Made by a program: the position numbers and the translations under genes. Positions 8,717-16,829 of a stretch of 64,000 nt of DNA are shown piece by piece. The DNA lies in assembly GCF_026627445.1 (NCBI RefSeq), contig NZ_JAPNLJ010000015.1:124001-188000 (forward strand), written 5' to 3'. Every line of letters starts with the position of its first letter. The stretch's first letter is position 1. Source of the stretch: Streptomyces sp. H27-H1. Its GTDB lineage: Bacteria > Actinomycetota > Actinomycetes > Streptomycetales > Streptomycetaceae. The notes under the pieces are model-generated. The model made no database searches, was not told the origin of the DNA, and was given only the letters and a program-made list of their open reading frames with translations.

Positions 8717-9808
8717 ATGCCGCAGCTGACCGACGAGGCCGTGACCGAGAAGACGGGCGCCGCCCCCGCCGCACCCGAGGACCAGGACCGGGACCGGGCG
8801 GCACCCGAGTCCCAGGGCCCGGCCGGACGTCCGGGCACGTGGATGACCCCGGAGGAGTACGGGGCTTCGCGCGCCACGCTCTGGACCGGCGCGGTAGTCC
8901 TCGTCACCGATACGGACGGGCGCGTCCTGGTCCAGAGCGTGGACTACCGCTCCGACCGGCTGCTGCCCGGCGGCGCGGTGGACGCCGGCGAGGCACCGGC
9001 GGCCGCGGCCGCCCGCGAGATGCACGAGGAGCTCGGCGTCGAGGGCCGCTACCCGCGCTGTCTCGCCGTCGACTGGATCCCGGCCGACGCGCCCGGCATG
9101 CCGCCGGGGATGCGGTTCCCCGGCGAGATCCTGCACGTCTTCGACGGCGGCACCTGGACCCGGGACCGCATCGGCTCCGTCCGCCTGCCCGCGCAGGAGA
9201 TCACCGGCATCCACTTCGCGGAACCGGCCGCACTGACCGCCCTGATGGACGCGGGCGACGCCCGCCGCGTGCTCTGCGCCCTGCGGGCCCGCATCAACGG
9301 TGGCGGCGCCGCCCTGCTGGAGGACGGCCGCCCCACCGCCCCCACCGCCCTGGACCGGCTCGGCGCCCTGCGCACCCGCCGCGTCCCGCAGCACGGCACC
9401 TGGCACCCGGGTCCGGCCCCCGCGCACCTGACTCCGCAGGACCCCGCCGGCTGGCTCTTCGCCCCCGACGGACGCGTCCTGCTGCTCATCGCCCGCGCCA
9501 CTGGCGCCGCCCAGCTCCCGCCCCCGACGGCGGGCCGCACCGCCGGCGCGCTCCCGCTCGGGTACCGGTACGCCGACCAGGGCGCGCACCCGCGCACCGC
9601 GGCCCGGCTCACGGCGCTGCCCCCGGGCCCGGACCCGGCGTACGCCCGGCTGCTGGCCACCCCCGAACAGGTCCGCGAACTCAGCGACTGGGGCCCGGCC
9701 GGCCACGAGGAACTCGCCGCCGTCCACGGCGCCCGCACCCACCTCTCCCTCCCGTCGCCGCCCCGCACCCCTCCGACGGAACTCCCGCCGGAGGGCTGCC
9801 ACTGGTGA
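8717..9808 (+). CDS. Nudix hydrolase with C-terminal extension
   Basis: 363 aa. Start ATG 8717 follows GGAG; an in-frame codon 48 bases upstream is less likely. Residues about 60-190 form a Nudix domain with the box GGAVDAGEAPAAAAAREM-HEELG (G-x5-E-x7-RE-x2-EE-x-G), which binds the metal and hydrolyses a nucleoside diphosphate linked to another group. The second half (PAGWLFAPDGRVLLLIARATG) resembles the first strands of another Nudix fold but has no Nudix box, so it may be a degenerate duplicate. Substrate unknown, cytosolic. It is followed 54 bp later by the SRPBCC gene on the same strand. Confidence 0.85.
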   Translation: MPQLTDEAVTEKTGAAPAAPEDQDRDRAAPESQGPAGRPGTWMTPEEYGASRATLWTGAVVLVTDTDGRVLVQSVDYRSDRLLPGGAVDAGEAPAAAAAREMHEELGVEGRYPRCLAVDWIPADAPGMPPGMRFPGEILHVFDGGTWTRDRIGSVRLPAQEITGIHFAEPAALTALMDAGDARRVLCALRARINGGGAALLEDGRPTAPTALDRLGALRTRRVPQHGTWHPGPAPAHLTPQDPAGWLFAPDGRVLLLIARATGAAQLPPPTAGRTAGALPLGYRYADQGAHPRTAARLTALPPGPDPAYARLLATPEQVRELSDWGPAGHEELAAVHGARTHLSLPSPPRTPPTELPPEGCHW

Positions 9809-9862
9809 GCACGGAGCGGCTCAATGCCCGTTCCGCGGCTCCCGGTCCCGCAGCATGAGGGG

Positions 9863-10414
9863 ATGAGCGACACTGCGATCACCTACACCGTGTACGTACA
9901 GGCCGACCCCGCACGGGTGTGGCAGGCCCTGACCGAGCCCGCGTTCACCCGCCGCTACTGGGGACTCGACTTCGAGACCGACTGGCGGGTCGGCTCGACG
10001 ATGGTCTGGGTGGAGCGCGGGGCGCGGACGAGCGATCCGGAGCAGGTGGTGCTGGAGTGCGTACCGAACCGGCGGCTCGCCTACACCTGGCACACCTTCA
10101 CCCCGCAATGGGCGGCCAACGCGGGCGTCGGCGAGGAGCTGCGCGCCGAGCTGGCGAGCGAGCGGCGCACGAAGGTGACGTACGAGATCGAGCCGGTCGG
10201 TGACACGCTGGCCCGACTGACCGTCATCCACGAGGACTTCGAACCGGGCGGCACCCTCATCGGCATGTGCGGGCGCGCATGGCCCATGCTCGCCTCCAGC
10301 CTCAAGACCCTGCTGGAGACCGGCGCCCCGCTCCCGGAGCAGGGGCACGCCAACGAGCAGGGCTCCGGCGGCTACGAGTCCTACGGCGGGGGTGCCCGAG
10401 GGTCAGGTGCGTGA
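9863..10414 (+). CDS. SRPBCC/AHSA1-type START-domain protein
   Basis: 183 aa. Begins MSDTAITYTVYVQADPARVW, followed by ALTEPAFTRRYWGLDF and TWHTFTPQWA, the pattern of the Aha1/SRPBCC (START-like) fold with a hydrophobic ligand cavity. ATG 9863 is preceded only by a GAGGGG run directly adjacent, so the ribosome site is weak. The last 25 residues are Gly-rich and run into a 15-bp repeat that also supplies the stop codon. Ligand unknown; cytosolic. Confidence 0.8.
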   Translation: MSDTAITYTVYVQADPARVWQALTEPAFTRRYWGLDFETDWRVGSTMVWVERGARTSDPEQVVLECVPNRRLAYTWHTFTPQWAANAGVGEELRAELASERRTKVTYEIEPVGDTLARLTVIHEDFEPGGTLIGMCGRAWPMLASSLKTLLETGAPLPEQGHANEQGSGGYESYGGGARGSGA

Positions 10415-10459
10415 GTGTCAGGTGCCCCAGTGTCAGGTGCCCGAGTGTCAGGTGCGTGA
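10400..10459. repeat. 15-bp tandem repeat spanning two convergent stop codons
   Basis: Four units of GTGTCAGGTGCCCGA or a close variant (first unit GGGTCAGGTGCGTGA). The TGA of the SRPBCC gene (10412-10414) and the reverse TGA of the convergent membrane-protein gene (10448-10450) both fall inside the array. Confidence 0.9.
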
Positions 10460-11446
10460 GGGGACGGTGCAGCTCGGCCGGCCGTCGGCGATGTCCTTGC
10501 TGTCGTCGTACGGATCGACCCTCGGCCAGGGAAGATCGGCGGCGGCCGCCTCCTTGGAGAAGTAGGGGTGGACGAAGCCGTCGACCGTGCCGCAGTCGTG
10601 GTTGCCGAGCTGCCTGCGGTAGTCGGCCGGGACCAGCTTCCCGGCCGTCACACCGGGGGACCCGGACGCGGCGTAGAGCAGCACGAGCTGCCTTCGTACG
10701 ACGACCCGTGCCACCTCCTCCGTGCCCGGGGCGGGACCGGGCTCCGAGTGCGGGGCCACGCGCCGCAGGGCGTAGACGAAGGTGTAGTCGGCGTGGATCC
10801 GCAGCTGTCCCGGATTCCCGCCGGCTTCGAAGGACATCCGGCCGCGCACCCTGATGCCACCACGGGCCGGCGTGAGCTCGGCGGGGTCGAAGCGCGTGAA
10901 CAGCTCGGTGGGATCGGCGTCCGGGAGTCCCGGTTCGCGCAGGTGCTGCGTCAGCTCTGCGCGGTCGGGCTGCTGCGGATCGAGCAGGTCCATGGCCTCG
11001 GCGGGCCATCCGCCGCGGAGCACCTCCGGATCCAGATTGGCCGCGACCAGGAACTCCCCGGCCCGGCGCAGTCCTTCGGAGACGCGTTCCTTCGGGATCG
11101 AACCGACCGACGTGGCCGCGGGCAGCGGGAGCTCCTCGCTCTCGGTCGCCCAGGTGCGGGCGGGCGAGCCGCGCAGCGGCAGGCTCGTCGTGGCCGGCCA
11201 CTCATCGGGCCACGCCTGCTCGTCGAGCGCGGCCGCGTAGGACTCGTCGGCGGGCGGTTCGCCCGGGGCGGCCACCAGCCACGCGGTGACTCCTGCGAGC
11301 GCCAGTGCGGCGACGGCTCCGACGGACAGGCGCCTGATACGGCGGCGCCGCCGGTGGGTTTGGAAGGCCGCCTCGGGGTCTTGGCCCTCGTCTCGGTCTT
11401 GGCCCTCCGCGCGTAGACGCGCGAGAAAATCCACCGGTTCCGACAT
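10448..11446 (-). CDS. Membrane-anchored protein of unknown function
   Basis: 332 aa; ATG 11446 follows a G-rich ribosome site. An N-terminal cytosolic part (MSEPVDFLARLRAEG, then acidic and basic residues) precedes one membrane segment at about 37-57 (GAVAALALAGVTAWLVAA). The remaining 270 residues should be outside the cell. They contain three Cys, two near the C-terminus (NHDCGTVDGFVHPYFSKE and RPSCTVPSR). The layout (short cytosolic head, one helix, large outer domain) is common in Streptomyces proteins of unknown role; I do not recognise the outer domain. It converges on the SRPBCC gene. Confidence 0.7.
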   Translation of the reverse strand: MSEPVDFLARLRAEGQDRDEGQDPEAAFQTHRRRRRIRRLSVGAVAALALAGVTAWLVAAPGEPPADESYAAALDEQAWPDEWPATTSLPLRGSPARTWATESEELPLPAATSVGSIPKERVSEGLRRAGEFLVAANLDPEVLRGGWPAEAMDLLDPQQPDRAELTQHLREPGLPDADPTELFTRFDPAELTPARGGIRVRGRMSFEAGGNPGQLRIHADYTFVYALRRVAPHSEPGPAPGTEEVARVVVRRQLVLLYAASGSPGVTAGKLVPADYRRQLGNHDCGTVDGFVHPYFSKEAAAADLPWPRVDPYDDSKDIADGRPSCTVPSRT

Positions 11447-11613
11447 GTTAGGCCCCCGCCCTGACTCTTGACTCCGCTCCATCTGACAGGGCGTCGCCCC
11501 ATGGCACAAGCCGTACTGTGATCACGTAATGGTCCTGTGACCTGCGCAGATGTGCGCCGGCCGGGGTCGTCGACACGTCAATCGACCCGCTCCCCTCCAA
11601 GGAGGTATGACCC

Positions 11614-12258
11614 ATGAAACTCGCCGAGATACTGGACGCGGCCGCCGCCGGACGCTTCCCGGCCCCCGACGGCAGCACCACCGTCGTCCCGCAGCCGAGC
11701 CCCCGTGACGCCGGAGTCCTCGCCTTCACCGCGCACTCCGTGATCTTCACCGACGAGGATCCGGACTGGGTACGGGCCACCCTCGCCGCCATCGACTGCG
11801 ACAGCCTGGCCGCCACCATGAACCCGCGCTTCCTCGCCGCGCTCCTGGATCGCACCGGCCGGTCCCACGACACCACCGATCTGCTCACGGTCGCCGGTCC
11901 GCTGCCGGGCGAACCCGCCCTGGAACTCCGCGAGATCGACGACCCCGACCATCCCCGGGTCCGCAGGGCCCGCAAGCGCCGTGACGGCGTACGGGTCTGG
12001 GCGATGCCCGCGGGCGGGGGAGTGCTGGTACTCGGCCGGGGTGTGGCGGGCCGCTGGGAGACGGCCGTCGAGGTGGACGAGGACGCCCGGCAGCGGGGCC
12101 TGGGCAAGGAACTGGCCCGCGCCGCCCGCCACCTGGTCCCGGACGGGGCGCCGGTCTGGTCCCAGCAGGCCGCGGGCAATACGCGCAGCATCCGCGCCTT
12201 TCAGGCGGCCGGTTACCGGCCTGTCGGAGCGGAGGCCCTGATGCTGGCACGGGCTTGA
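11614..12258 (+). CDS. GNAT family N-acetyltransferase
   Basis: 214 aa with a near-ideal ribosome site (AAGGAGGT) before ATG 11614. The second half carries the acetyl-CoA-binding motif (EVDEDARQRGLGKELARAA) and the closing pattern QQAAGNTRSIRAFQAAGYRPVG of GNAT acetyltransferases. The N-terminal 90 residues are less typical. The acceptor substrate cannot be read from sequence. Cytosolic, apparently monocistronic. Confidence 0.83.
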   Translation: MKLAEILDAAAAGRFPAPDGSTTVVPQPSPRDAGVLAFTAHSVIFTDEDPDWVRATLAAIDCDSLAATMNPRFLAALLDRTGRSHDTTDLLTVAGPLPGEPALELREIDDPDHPRVRRARKRRDGVRVWAMPAGGGVLVLGRGVAGRWETAVEVDEDARQRGLGKELARAARHLVPDGAPVWSQQAAGNTRSIRAFQAAGYRPVGAEALMLARA

Positions 12259-12306
12259 TGCCACCCTGACAACTTGTCGTTCACCTGTGTCGTGTGGAAT
12301 GGCCGC

Positions 12307-12843
12307 ATGGGGAGAAGTGAGTACCAGATACGCCAAGGCGGCCCGGAGACCCGGACCGAGGAGGCGGCAGGGTCGCCGGCGGCGAGCGGGCCGTCCGAGC
12401 ACTGGCGCTACGGCCGCCACTTGGAATCCCTGGCAGCCGTCTCCGGCGAGCCCGCGGAGGCCGAGGCCGTGGCCGCCGTCCTGCGCGACCCGGACCGGGT
12501 GATGGCCGAGAGCGCGGTGGTCACGCACCTCGACCGGCGGGCGGCCGGGCTGCTGGCCGACGAAGGCTTTCCCGCCTGGGCGCAGGCCGTCGGAGCCGCC
12601 CTCGGCGAGCGCACCTTCGCGGCACGCCGGCTGCGCGAGTGGACCCTGCTGAAGGCCGTCACACGGGGCGAGAGCTGGTCCGCGGCGGAGCTCCTCGCCG
12701 CCTCCGACTGGTGTCAGCGCACCGCGGCGCAGTCCCTGCACGCGGACGAGGCCCTGCGTCTGCTCGCCGCCGGCGCCCGGACCCGCCGGGTCCGCAACGC
12801 GGCCGCCCAACGGCTGCTGCGGCGGGCCGCGGTGACCTCGTGA
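12307..12843 (+). CDS. Hypothetical helical protein
   Basis: 178 aa from ATG 12307 (an upstream in-frame codon at 12274 is possible; no clear ribosome site for either). The composition is Ala/Glu/Arg-rich and almost entirely helical, with repeated short helices (AEAEAVAAVLRDPDRVMAES, LLADEGFPAWAQAVG, RLREWTLLKAV), suggesting a small HEAT-like fold. No catalytic motif seen. Function unknown. Confidence 0.6.
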   Translation: MGRSEYQIRQGGPETRTEEAAGSPAASGPSEHWRYGRHLESLAAVSGEPAEAEAVAAVLRDPDRVMAESAVVTHLDRRAAGLLADEGFPAWAQAVGAALGERTFAARRLREWTLLKAVTRGESWSAAELLAASDWCQRTAAQSLHADEALRLLAAGARTRRVRNAAAQRLLRRAAVTS

Positions 12844-12932
12844 CCTTCCCGGCACCGGGACCCCGACCTCCCGCCCCGGGCCGCGCGGAAAAGTGTTTGT
12901 GCAGGTCAGGGCCGCGAGGTAGACATGCGGCC

Positions 12933-13778
12933 ATGACTACTTTCACGGCCCCGGACGGGACCACGCTCGCCTTCCACGTTTCCGGAGAGGGCGAGCCGCT
13001 GATCTGTCTGCCCGGCGGCCCGATGTGCGCCTCCGCGTACCTCGGTGACCTCGGCGGGCTGTCGAAGCACCGCAAGCTCGTCATCCTCGACCTGCGCGGC
13101 ACCGGGGACTCCGCGCTGCCGGCCGACCCGGCCACGTACCGCTGCGACCGGCAGGTCGAGGACGTAGAGGCTCTGCGCCGTCATCTCGGCCTGGAACAGC
13201 TCGACTTGCTCGCCCACTCCGCCTCCGGTGACCTGGCCCTGCTCTACGCGGCCCGGTACCCGGAGCGGATCCGCTCCCTCGTGCTGCTCACCCCGCGCGC
13301 CCGGGCGCTCGGCGTCGACTTCCCGGTGCAGGGCCGCAAGGAGGCCGTCGCCCTGCGGGCCGGGGAGCCGTGGTTCGAGGACACCCGCCAGGCACGGGAA
13401 GCGGTCTGGGGCGGCACCGCGACCGAGGCCGACTGGGACGCGATGGCGGCCTTCGGCTACGGGCGTTGGGACGAGGCCGCGCGCGCCCACGTCGAGTCCT
13501 CCACCGGGCAGTACAACGACGAGGCCGCGCTGCTCTTCGCCTCCGACGGGGCCTTCGACCCCCAGGAGACCCGCGCCGCCCTGACGGCCCTGGCGGCGCC
13601 GGTGCTGATCGTGGCGGGCGACGTCGACACCGGTCCGCGCCCGGAGACCGCTCGCGAGATCGCGGAGCTGCTCCCGAAGGCCGAAGTCGCCGTCCAGGCG
13701 CGCACCGCCCACTATCCGTGGCTCGACGACGCCGAGGCTTTCAACCGGACCGTCGGGGACTTCCTGAACCGCCGCTGA
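12933..13778 (+). CDS. Alpha/beta hydrolase (proline iminopeptidase-like)
   Basis: 281 aa. ATG 12933 starts the fold at MTTFTAPDGTTLAFHVSG; the long upstream extension is noncoding shadow. Oxyanion region PGGP (27-30), nucleophile Ser96 in LLAHSASGD (a variant of GxSxG), acid Asp in VAGDVDTGPRP and His in RTAHYPWLDD give a complete catalytic triad. The closest families are proline iminopeptidases and haloalkane-type hydrolases; the substrate is not predictable. It converges on the DEAD-box helicase gene with a shared hairpin between them. Confidence 0.83.
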   Translation: MTTFTAPDGTTLAFHVSGEGEPLICLPGGPMCASAYLGDLGGLSKHRKLVILDLRGTGDSALPADPATYRCDRQVEDVEALRRHLGLEQLDLLAHSASGDLALLYAARYPERIRSLVLLTPRARALGVDFPVQGRKEAVALRAGEPWFEDTRQAREAVWGGTATEADWDAMAAFGYGRWDEAARAHVESSTGQYNDEAALLFASDGAFDPQETRAALTALAAPVLIVAGDVDTGPRPETAREIAELLPKAEVAVQARTAHYPWLDDAEAFNRTVGDFLNRR

Positions 13779-13803
13779 CACCCGTCTCGCAGGGGCGGAC
13801 GGA

Positions 13804-13833
13804 AGGGCCGCGCCGCACTGCGGCCGCGGCCCT
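13804..13833. terminator. Bidirectional hairpin terminator candidate
   Basis: Arms AGGGCCGCG and CGCGGCCCT enclose a second paired stretch (CCGCA/TGCGG) with one bulged C. It sits between the convergent hydrolase and helicase stop codons and could end both transcripts. No T-run. Confidence 0.65.
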
Positions 13834-13842
13834 CCCCTCGCG

Positions 13843-15345
13843 CTACTTCGCGCCGCGGCGCACCCGCGCCGCCGCGCGGGCCTCGGCGGCCTGCCGGGCC
13901 TCGATGGTCTTGCGGGACTCCTTGCCCTTGCCGGGCCGTCCGGGACGGGTCCCGATCCCGCGGAAGCCGAGGTCCGAGCCCGAAGGCCGGCCCTTGGCAT
14001 CGGTCGCCGCGGCGCCCGCCAGCGGTACGCCGGACGGGGCCTTCGCGCCGGTGATCCGGCTCAGCGCGGCCTCGCCGGAGCGGACCTGGGTGATGGTCGG
14101 CCGGATCTTCGCGTCGGCCATCAGCCGGACGATGTCGCGCCGCTGGTTCGGGGTGACCAGGGTGACGACCTTGCCGGACTCGCCGGCCCGCGCCGTGCGG
14201 CCGCCGCGGTGAAGGTAGTCCTTGCTGTCGGCCGGCGGGTCCACGTTGACCACGAGGTCCAGGTCCTCGATGTGGATGCCGCGCGCTGCGACGTTGGTCG
14301 CGACCAGGACGTTGAGCAGGCCGTCCTTGAACTGCCCCAGTGTCCGGGTGCGTTGCGGCTGCGACTTCCCGCTGTGCAGTCCCTCCGCCCGTACGCCCAT
14401 GGCCCGCAGGTGCTTCACGAACTGGTCGACCCCGTGCTTGGTGTCCAGGAACATCAGCACCCGGCCCTCGCGCGCCGCGATCTCGGTCGCGGCCGAGACC
14501 TTGTCGGCCGCGTGGACGTGCAGCACGTGGTGGTCCATCGTGGACACCGAAGCGGACTGCGGGTCCACGGAGTGTCCGACCGGGTCCTTCAGGTAGCGCT
14601 GGACGAGCTGGTCCACATTGCGGTCGAGCGTGGCCGAGAAGAGCATCCGCTGGCCCGCGTGGTGCACCTGGTCGAGGATTTCGGTGACCTGCGGCATGAA
14701 GCCCATGTCGCACATCTGGTCGGCCTCGTCGAGGACCACGATCTTCACGCGCTCCAGGTGCACGTCCCGGCGCCCGATCAGGTCGCTGAGGCGCCCCGGG
14801 GTGGCCACCACGATCTCGGCGCCGGTGCGCAGGGCGCCCGTCTGCTTGCCGATCGACAGACCGCCGACGACCGTGGCCATCCGCAGCTTCAGGGCCTGCG
14901 CGTACGGGGCCAGGGCCTCGGTCACCTGCTGCGCCAGTTCGCGGGTCGGTACGAGGACCAGTGCGAGCGGCCGCTTCGGATCGGCCTGCTGCCCCGCCGT
15001 ACGGGCCAGCATGGCCAGCCCGAAGGCGAGCGTCTTGCCCGAGCCGGTCCGCCCGCGGCCGAGGATGTCGCGGCCGGCGAGAGAGTTGGGGAGGGTCGCC
15101 GCCTGGATGGGGAACGGCTCCGACACCCCCTGGTCGGCCATCGTCGTCACCAGCTCAGGGGGCAGGCCGAGCTCCGAGAAGGACTCCACCGGCGGCAGCG
15201 CCGGCGTGGTCGTCCGGGGCATTGAGTACTCGCCCTGGGGGCCGAGGGTCCGGGGGGTCTTCCCGCCGCCCTTCGCACCGCCCTTCGAGCTCGCCTTGGC
15301 TCCGGCCTTGATGCCGAAGCGCCCATGAGCCGACGGGTTCTTCAT
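13843..15345 (-). CDS. DEAD-box RNA helicase (RhlE-like)
   Basis: 500 aa. ATG 15345 follows GGAAGG; the next upstream in-frame codon gives a non-homologous extension. After a basic Gly/Lys-rich head, the Q motif (FPIQAATLP) leads to motif I GRTGSGKT, Ia PTRELAQQV, VVATPGRL, motif II VLDEADQMCDMGF, motif III FSATLD, then domain 2 with HSGKSQPQRTRTL, VATNVAARGIH and HRGGRTARAGESG. All helicase motifs are intact. ATP-dependent remodelling of structured RNA in the cytoplasm, for example ribosome assembly or cold adaptation. The C-terminal 90 residues are a basic Ala/Arg-rich tail likely to contact RNA. Confidence 0.92.
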   Translation of the reverse strand: MKNPSAHGRFGIKAGAKASSKGGAKGGGKTPRTLGPQGEYSMPRTTTPALPPVESFSELGLPPELVTTMADQGVSEPFPIQAATLPNSLAGRDILGRGRTGSGKTLAFGLAMLARTAGQQADPKRPLALVLVPTRELAQQVTEALAPYAQALKLRMATVVGGLSIGKQTGALRTGAEIVVATPGRLSDLIGRRDVHLERVKIVVLDEADQMCDMGFMPQVTEILDQVHHAGQRMLFSATLDRNVDQLVQRYLKDPVGHSVDPQSASVSTMDHHVLHVHAADKVSAATEIAAREGRVLMFLDTKHGVDQFVKHLRAMGVRAEGLHSGKSQPQRTRTLGQFKDGLLNVLVATNVAARGIHIEDLDLVVNVDPPADSKDYLHRGGRTARAGESGKVVTLVTPNQRRDIVRLMADAKIRPTITQVRSGEAALSRITGAKAPSGVPLAGAAATDAKGRPSGSDLGFRGIGTRPGRPGKGKESRKTIEARQAAEARAAARVRRGAK

Positions 15346-15424
15346 GCAGAACCTTCCGTGAGACGTACAAGATGTCCGATATCGCGACGCGAACGTCGCC
15401 AAAAGGCGAATTTTACCATCGGGG

Positions 15425-15919
15425 CTATGGGGCCAGCGGCCCGAGTTCCCCGGCCCGAACCTGGTCCAGATGGGCGGTGACCTCGGCGGTCGCCCGCCCG
15501 AACCAGTCGGCGATGACGGCGATCTCGTCGGGGGTGTACTCGGCGAACACCGCGCCGAGCCGGGCGTAGAAGGGTTCGTAGACGGCGAAGATCCGGGCGG
15601 CGGCGGCGGGGTCAGCGACCACCCGTACCCGGCGCCGGTCGTCGGGATCGGGCTGCCGGCTCGCGTAGCCGGCGCGCTCCAGGCGGTTGAGGACCCCGGT
15701 CACGGCGCCGGTGGTGAGGTTGGTGAGCTCGGCGAGGTCGCCCGCGCCGAGCGGGTCGTCCCCGGCGCCCAGGATGTGGCCGAGGCAGGTCAGGTCGGTG
15801 ACGTTGAGCCCCAGCAGCTGTGCGATCTCCTGCTGGCCGACGATGCCGAGGGCGACGTACCGGTCCATGCGCGTCAGCGCCTCCTGGACCGTGGCCGCGG
15901 GGCGGGACTTGCCCTGCAC
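15425..15919 (-). CDS. MarR family transcriptional regulator
   Basis: 164 aa from GTG 15919, chosen because AAGGAG lies 7 bases upstream of it, whereas an ATG 18 bases further up (15937) lies inside a palindrome and has no ribosome site. A winged-helix core is visible: LGLNVTDLTCLGHIL, AELTNLTTGAVTGVLNRLERAGY, QPDPDDRRRVRVV (the DxRxxR wing). Expected to act as a dimeric, ligand-responsive repressor. A 13-bp inverted repeat just upstream, shared with the divergent HGxxPAAW-like gene, is the likely operator, so self-regulation is probable. Confidence 0.85.
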   Translation of the reverse strand: MQGKSRPAATVQEALTRMDRYVALGIVGQQEIAQLLGLNVTDLTCLGHILGAGDDPLGAGDLAELTNLTTGAVTGVLNRLERAGYASRQPDPDDRRRVRVVADPAAAARIFAVYEPFYARLGAVFAEYTPDEIAVIADWFGRATAEVTAHLDQVRAGELGPLAP

Positions 15920-15937
15920 GCGGTTACTCCTTAGCAT

Positions 15938-15950
15938 CTAAGTTACTTAG
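15938..15950. promoter_or_regulatory. Inverted repeat, candidate MarR operator
   Basis: CTAAGTTACTTAG: arms CTAAG/CTTAG around TTA, AT-rich in a GC-rich genome. A third CTAAG half-site lies at the regulator's ribosome site. The position between the MarR gene and a divergent membrane-protein gene fits autoregulation. Binding is inferred. Confidence 0.55.
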
Positions 15951-16025
15951 CTCGTGAGATAAATGGCTTTTTCTGTGAGAGAACGCCGTTTCGAGCCTAC
16001 TGAAGCGACGAACCAGGGGATAACG

Positions 16026-16382
16026 ATGAGCGCTCACGGCCACGTGGACCTCGGCCACACCGTGGCGGGCTGGACCGGCACCGCGATCGCGCTGGTGGGG
16101 AGTGCGGCGGCGGGCGCCGCCGTGTGCGCCTCCTGGACCCCCGGCATCTGGATCGGCCTGGCGGTCGTCGCGGCGGCGGGGATCGTCACCTGGCTGCTGC
16201 ACCTCGCCGGCTGGGGCAAGCCGAGCGGTCCCCGCCCGGAGGCGCAGTGGGACTGGCGGGTCCGCGACACCCTCGCGCACGCCGGCCACAGCGACTGCCT
16301 GGGCTGCCGGCTCGGCGGGCCGCGGCGAGGAGTCGCGGCGGCCCCCGCGCCCCGATCCGCCGTGGCCCGCGCGAAGGTCTGA
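16026..16382 (+). CDS. HGxxPAAW-type small membrane protein
   Basis: 118 aa from ATG 16026, preceded by AGGGGATAACG. The N-terminus MSAHGHVDLGHTVAGWTG matches the HGxxPAAW family found across actinomycetes (H-G, then a Trp-Thr-Gly before the first helix). Two membrane segments (about 20-40 and 44-64) are followed by a cytosolic tail with a Cys pair (SDCLGCRLGG). Function unknown. Its divergence from the MarR gene suggests it may be that regulator's target. Confidence 0.75.
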   Translation: MSAHGHVDLGHTVAGWTGTAIALVGSAAAGAAVCASWTPGIWIGLAVVAAAGIVTWLLHLAGWGKPSGPRPEAQWDWRVRDTLAHAGHSDCLGCRLGGPRRGVAAAPAPRSAVARAKV

Positions 16383-16486
16383 TCCCCCGTTCCGCGGACG
16401 GGGTGGAGAAAAGTTCGAATAGTCCGAAGCGCCCCGGTTGGCCGCGCTTGGCGTGTGCTCGGGCCGCTCAGTGGGCAGGATCGGGT

Positions 16487-16506
16487 CCGGCCGCATGTGC
16501 GGCCGG
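16487..16506 (+). promoter_or_regulatory. Hairpin in the cold-shock gene leader
   Basis: CCGGCCGC-ATGT-GCGGCCGG forms a perfect 8-bp stem with a tetraloop, ending 26 bases before the start codon and about 10 bases before the AAGGA ribosome site. Leaders of cold-shock genes often control translation by folding; that this one does is inferred. Confidence 0.55.
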
Positions 16507-16532
16507 TGGAACGTTGTGAAGGATCAGTACAG

Positions 16533-16736
16533 ATGGCAACTGGCACCGTGAAGTGGTTCAACTCCGAGAAGGGGTTCGGCTTCATCCAGCAGGACGACGG
16601 CGGTCCCGACGTGTTCGTGCACTTCTCCGCCATCCAGACCGCTGGCTTCAAGGAGCTGGCGGAGGGGCAGAAGGTCGAGTACGACGTCACGCAGGGGCCG
16701 AAGGGCCCCCAGGCGGAGCAGGTGGTCGCCCTCTAG
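16533..16736 (+). CDS. Cold-shock protein, CspA family
   Basis: 67 aa, the usual family length. ATG 16533 follows AAGGA. The fold is complete: MATGTVKWFNSEKGFGFI contains RNP1 (K-G-F-G-F-I), and VFVHFSAI is RNP2; conserved Trp and Phe side chains stack on single-stranded nucleic acid. It acts as an RNA chaperone in the cytoplasm. A leader hairpin lies upstream and a strong hairpin terminator follows 27 bases after the stop. Confidence 0.95.
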   Translation: MATGTVKWFNSEKGFGFIQQDDGGPDVFVHFSAIQTAGFKELAEGQKVEYDVTQGPKGPQAEQVVAL

Positions 16737-16762
16737 TGCCGCTTCACGAGCCCAGTCCGTGA

Positions 16763-16797
16763 CGTGGGCCCCGCCGGATCCTCCGGCGGGGCCCACG
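16763..16797 (+). terminator. Strong hairpin terminator after the cold-shock gene
   Basis: A perfect 16-bp inverted repeat with a 3-base loop (arm CGTGGGCCCCGCCGGA), no T-tail, as usual for Streptomyces terminators. It lies 26 bases after the csp stop and also just ahead of the next plus-strand gene. Confidence 0.85.
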
Positions 16798-16829
16798 CGC
16801 GCGTCCGGCGTACGGGTAGCGTGGGCCGG

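Noticed and set aside
8465..9802. N-terminal extension of the VanW frame to 9802
   Set aside because: The extension is antisense to the Nudix gene and lacks homology; ATG 8464 has a good ribosome site and begins a normal membrane anchor.
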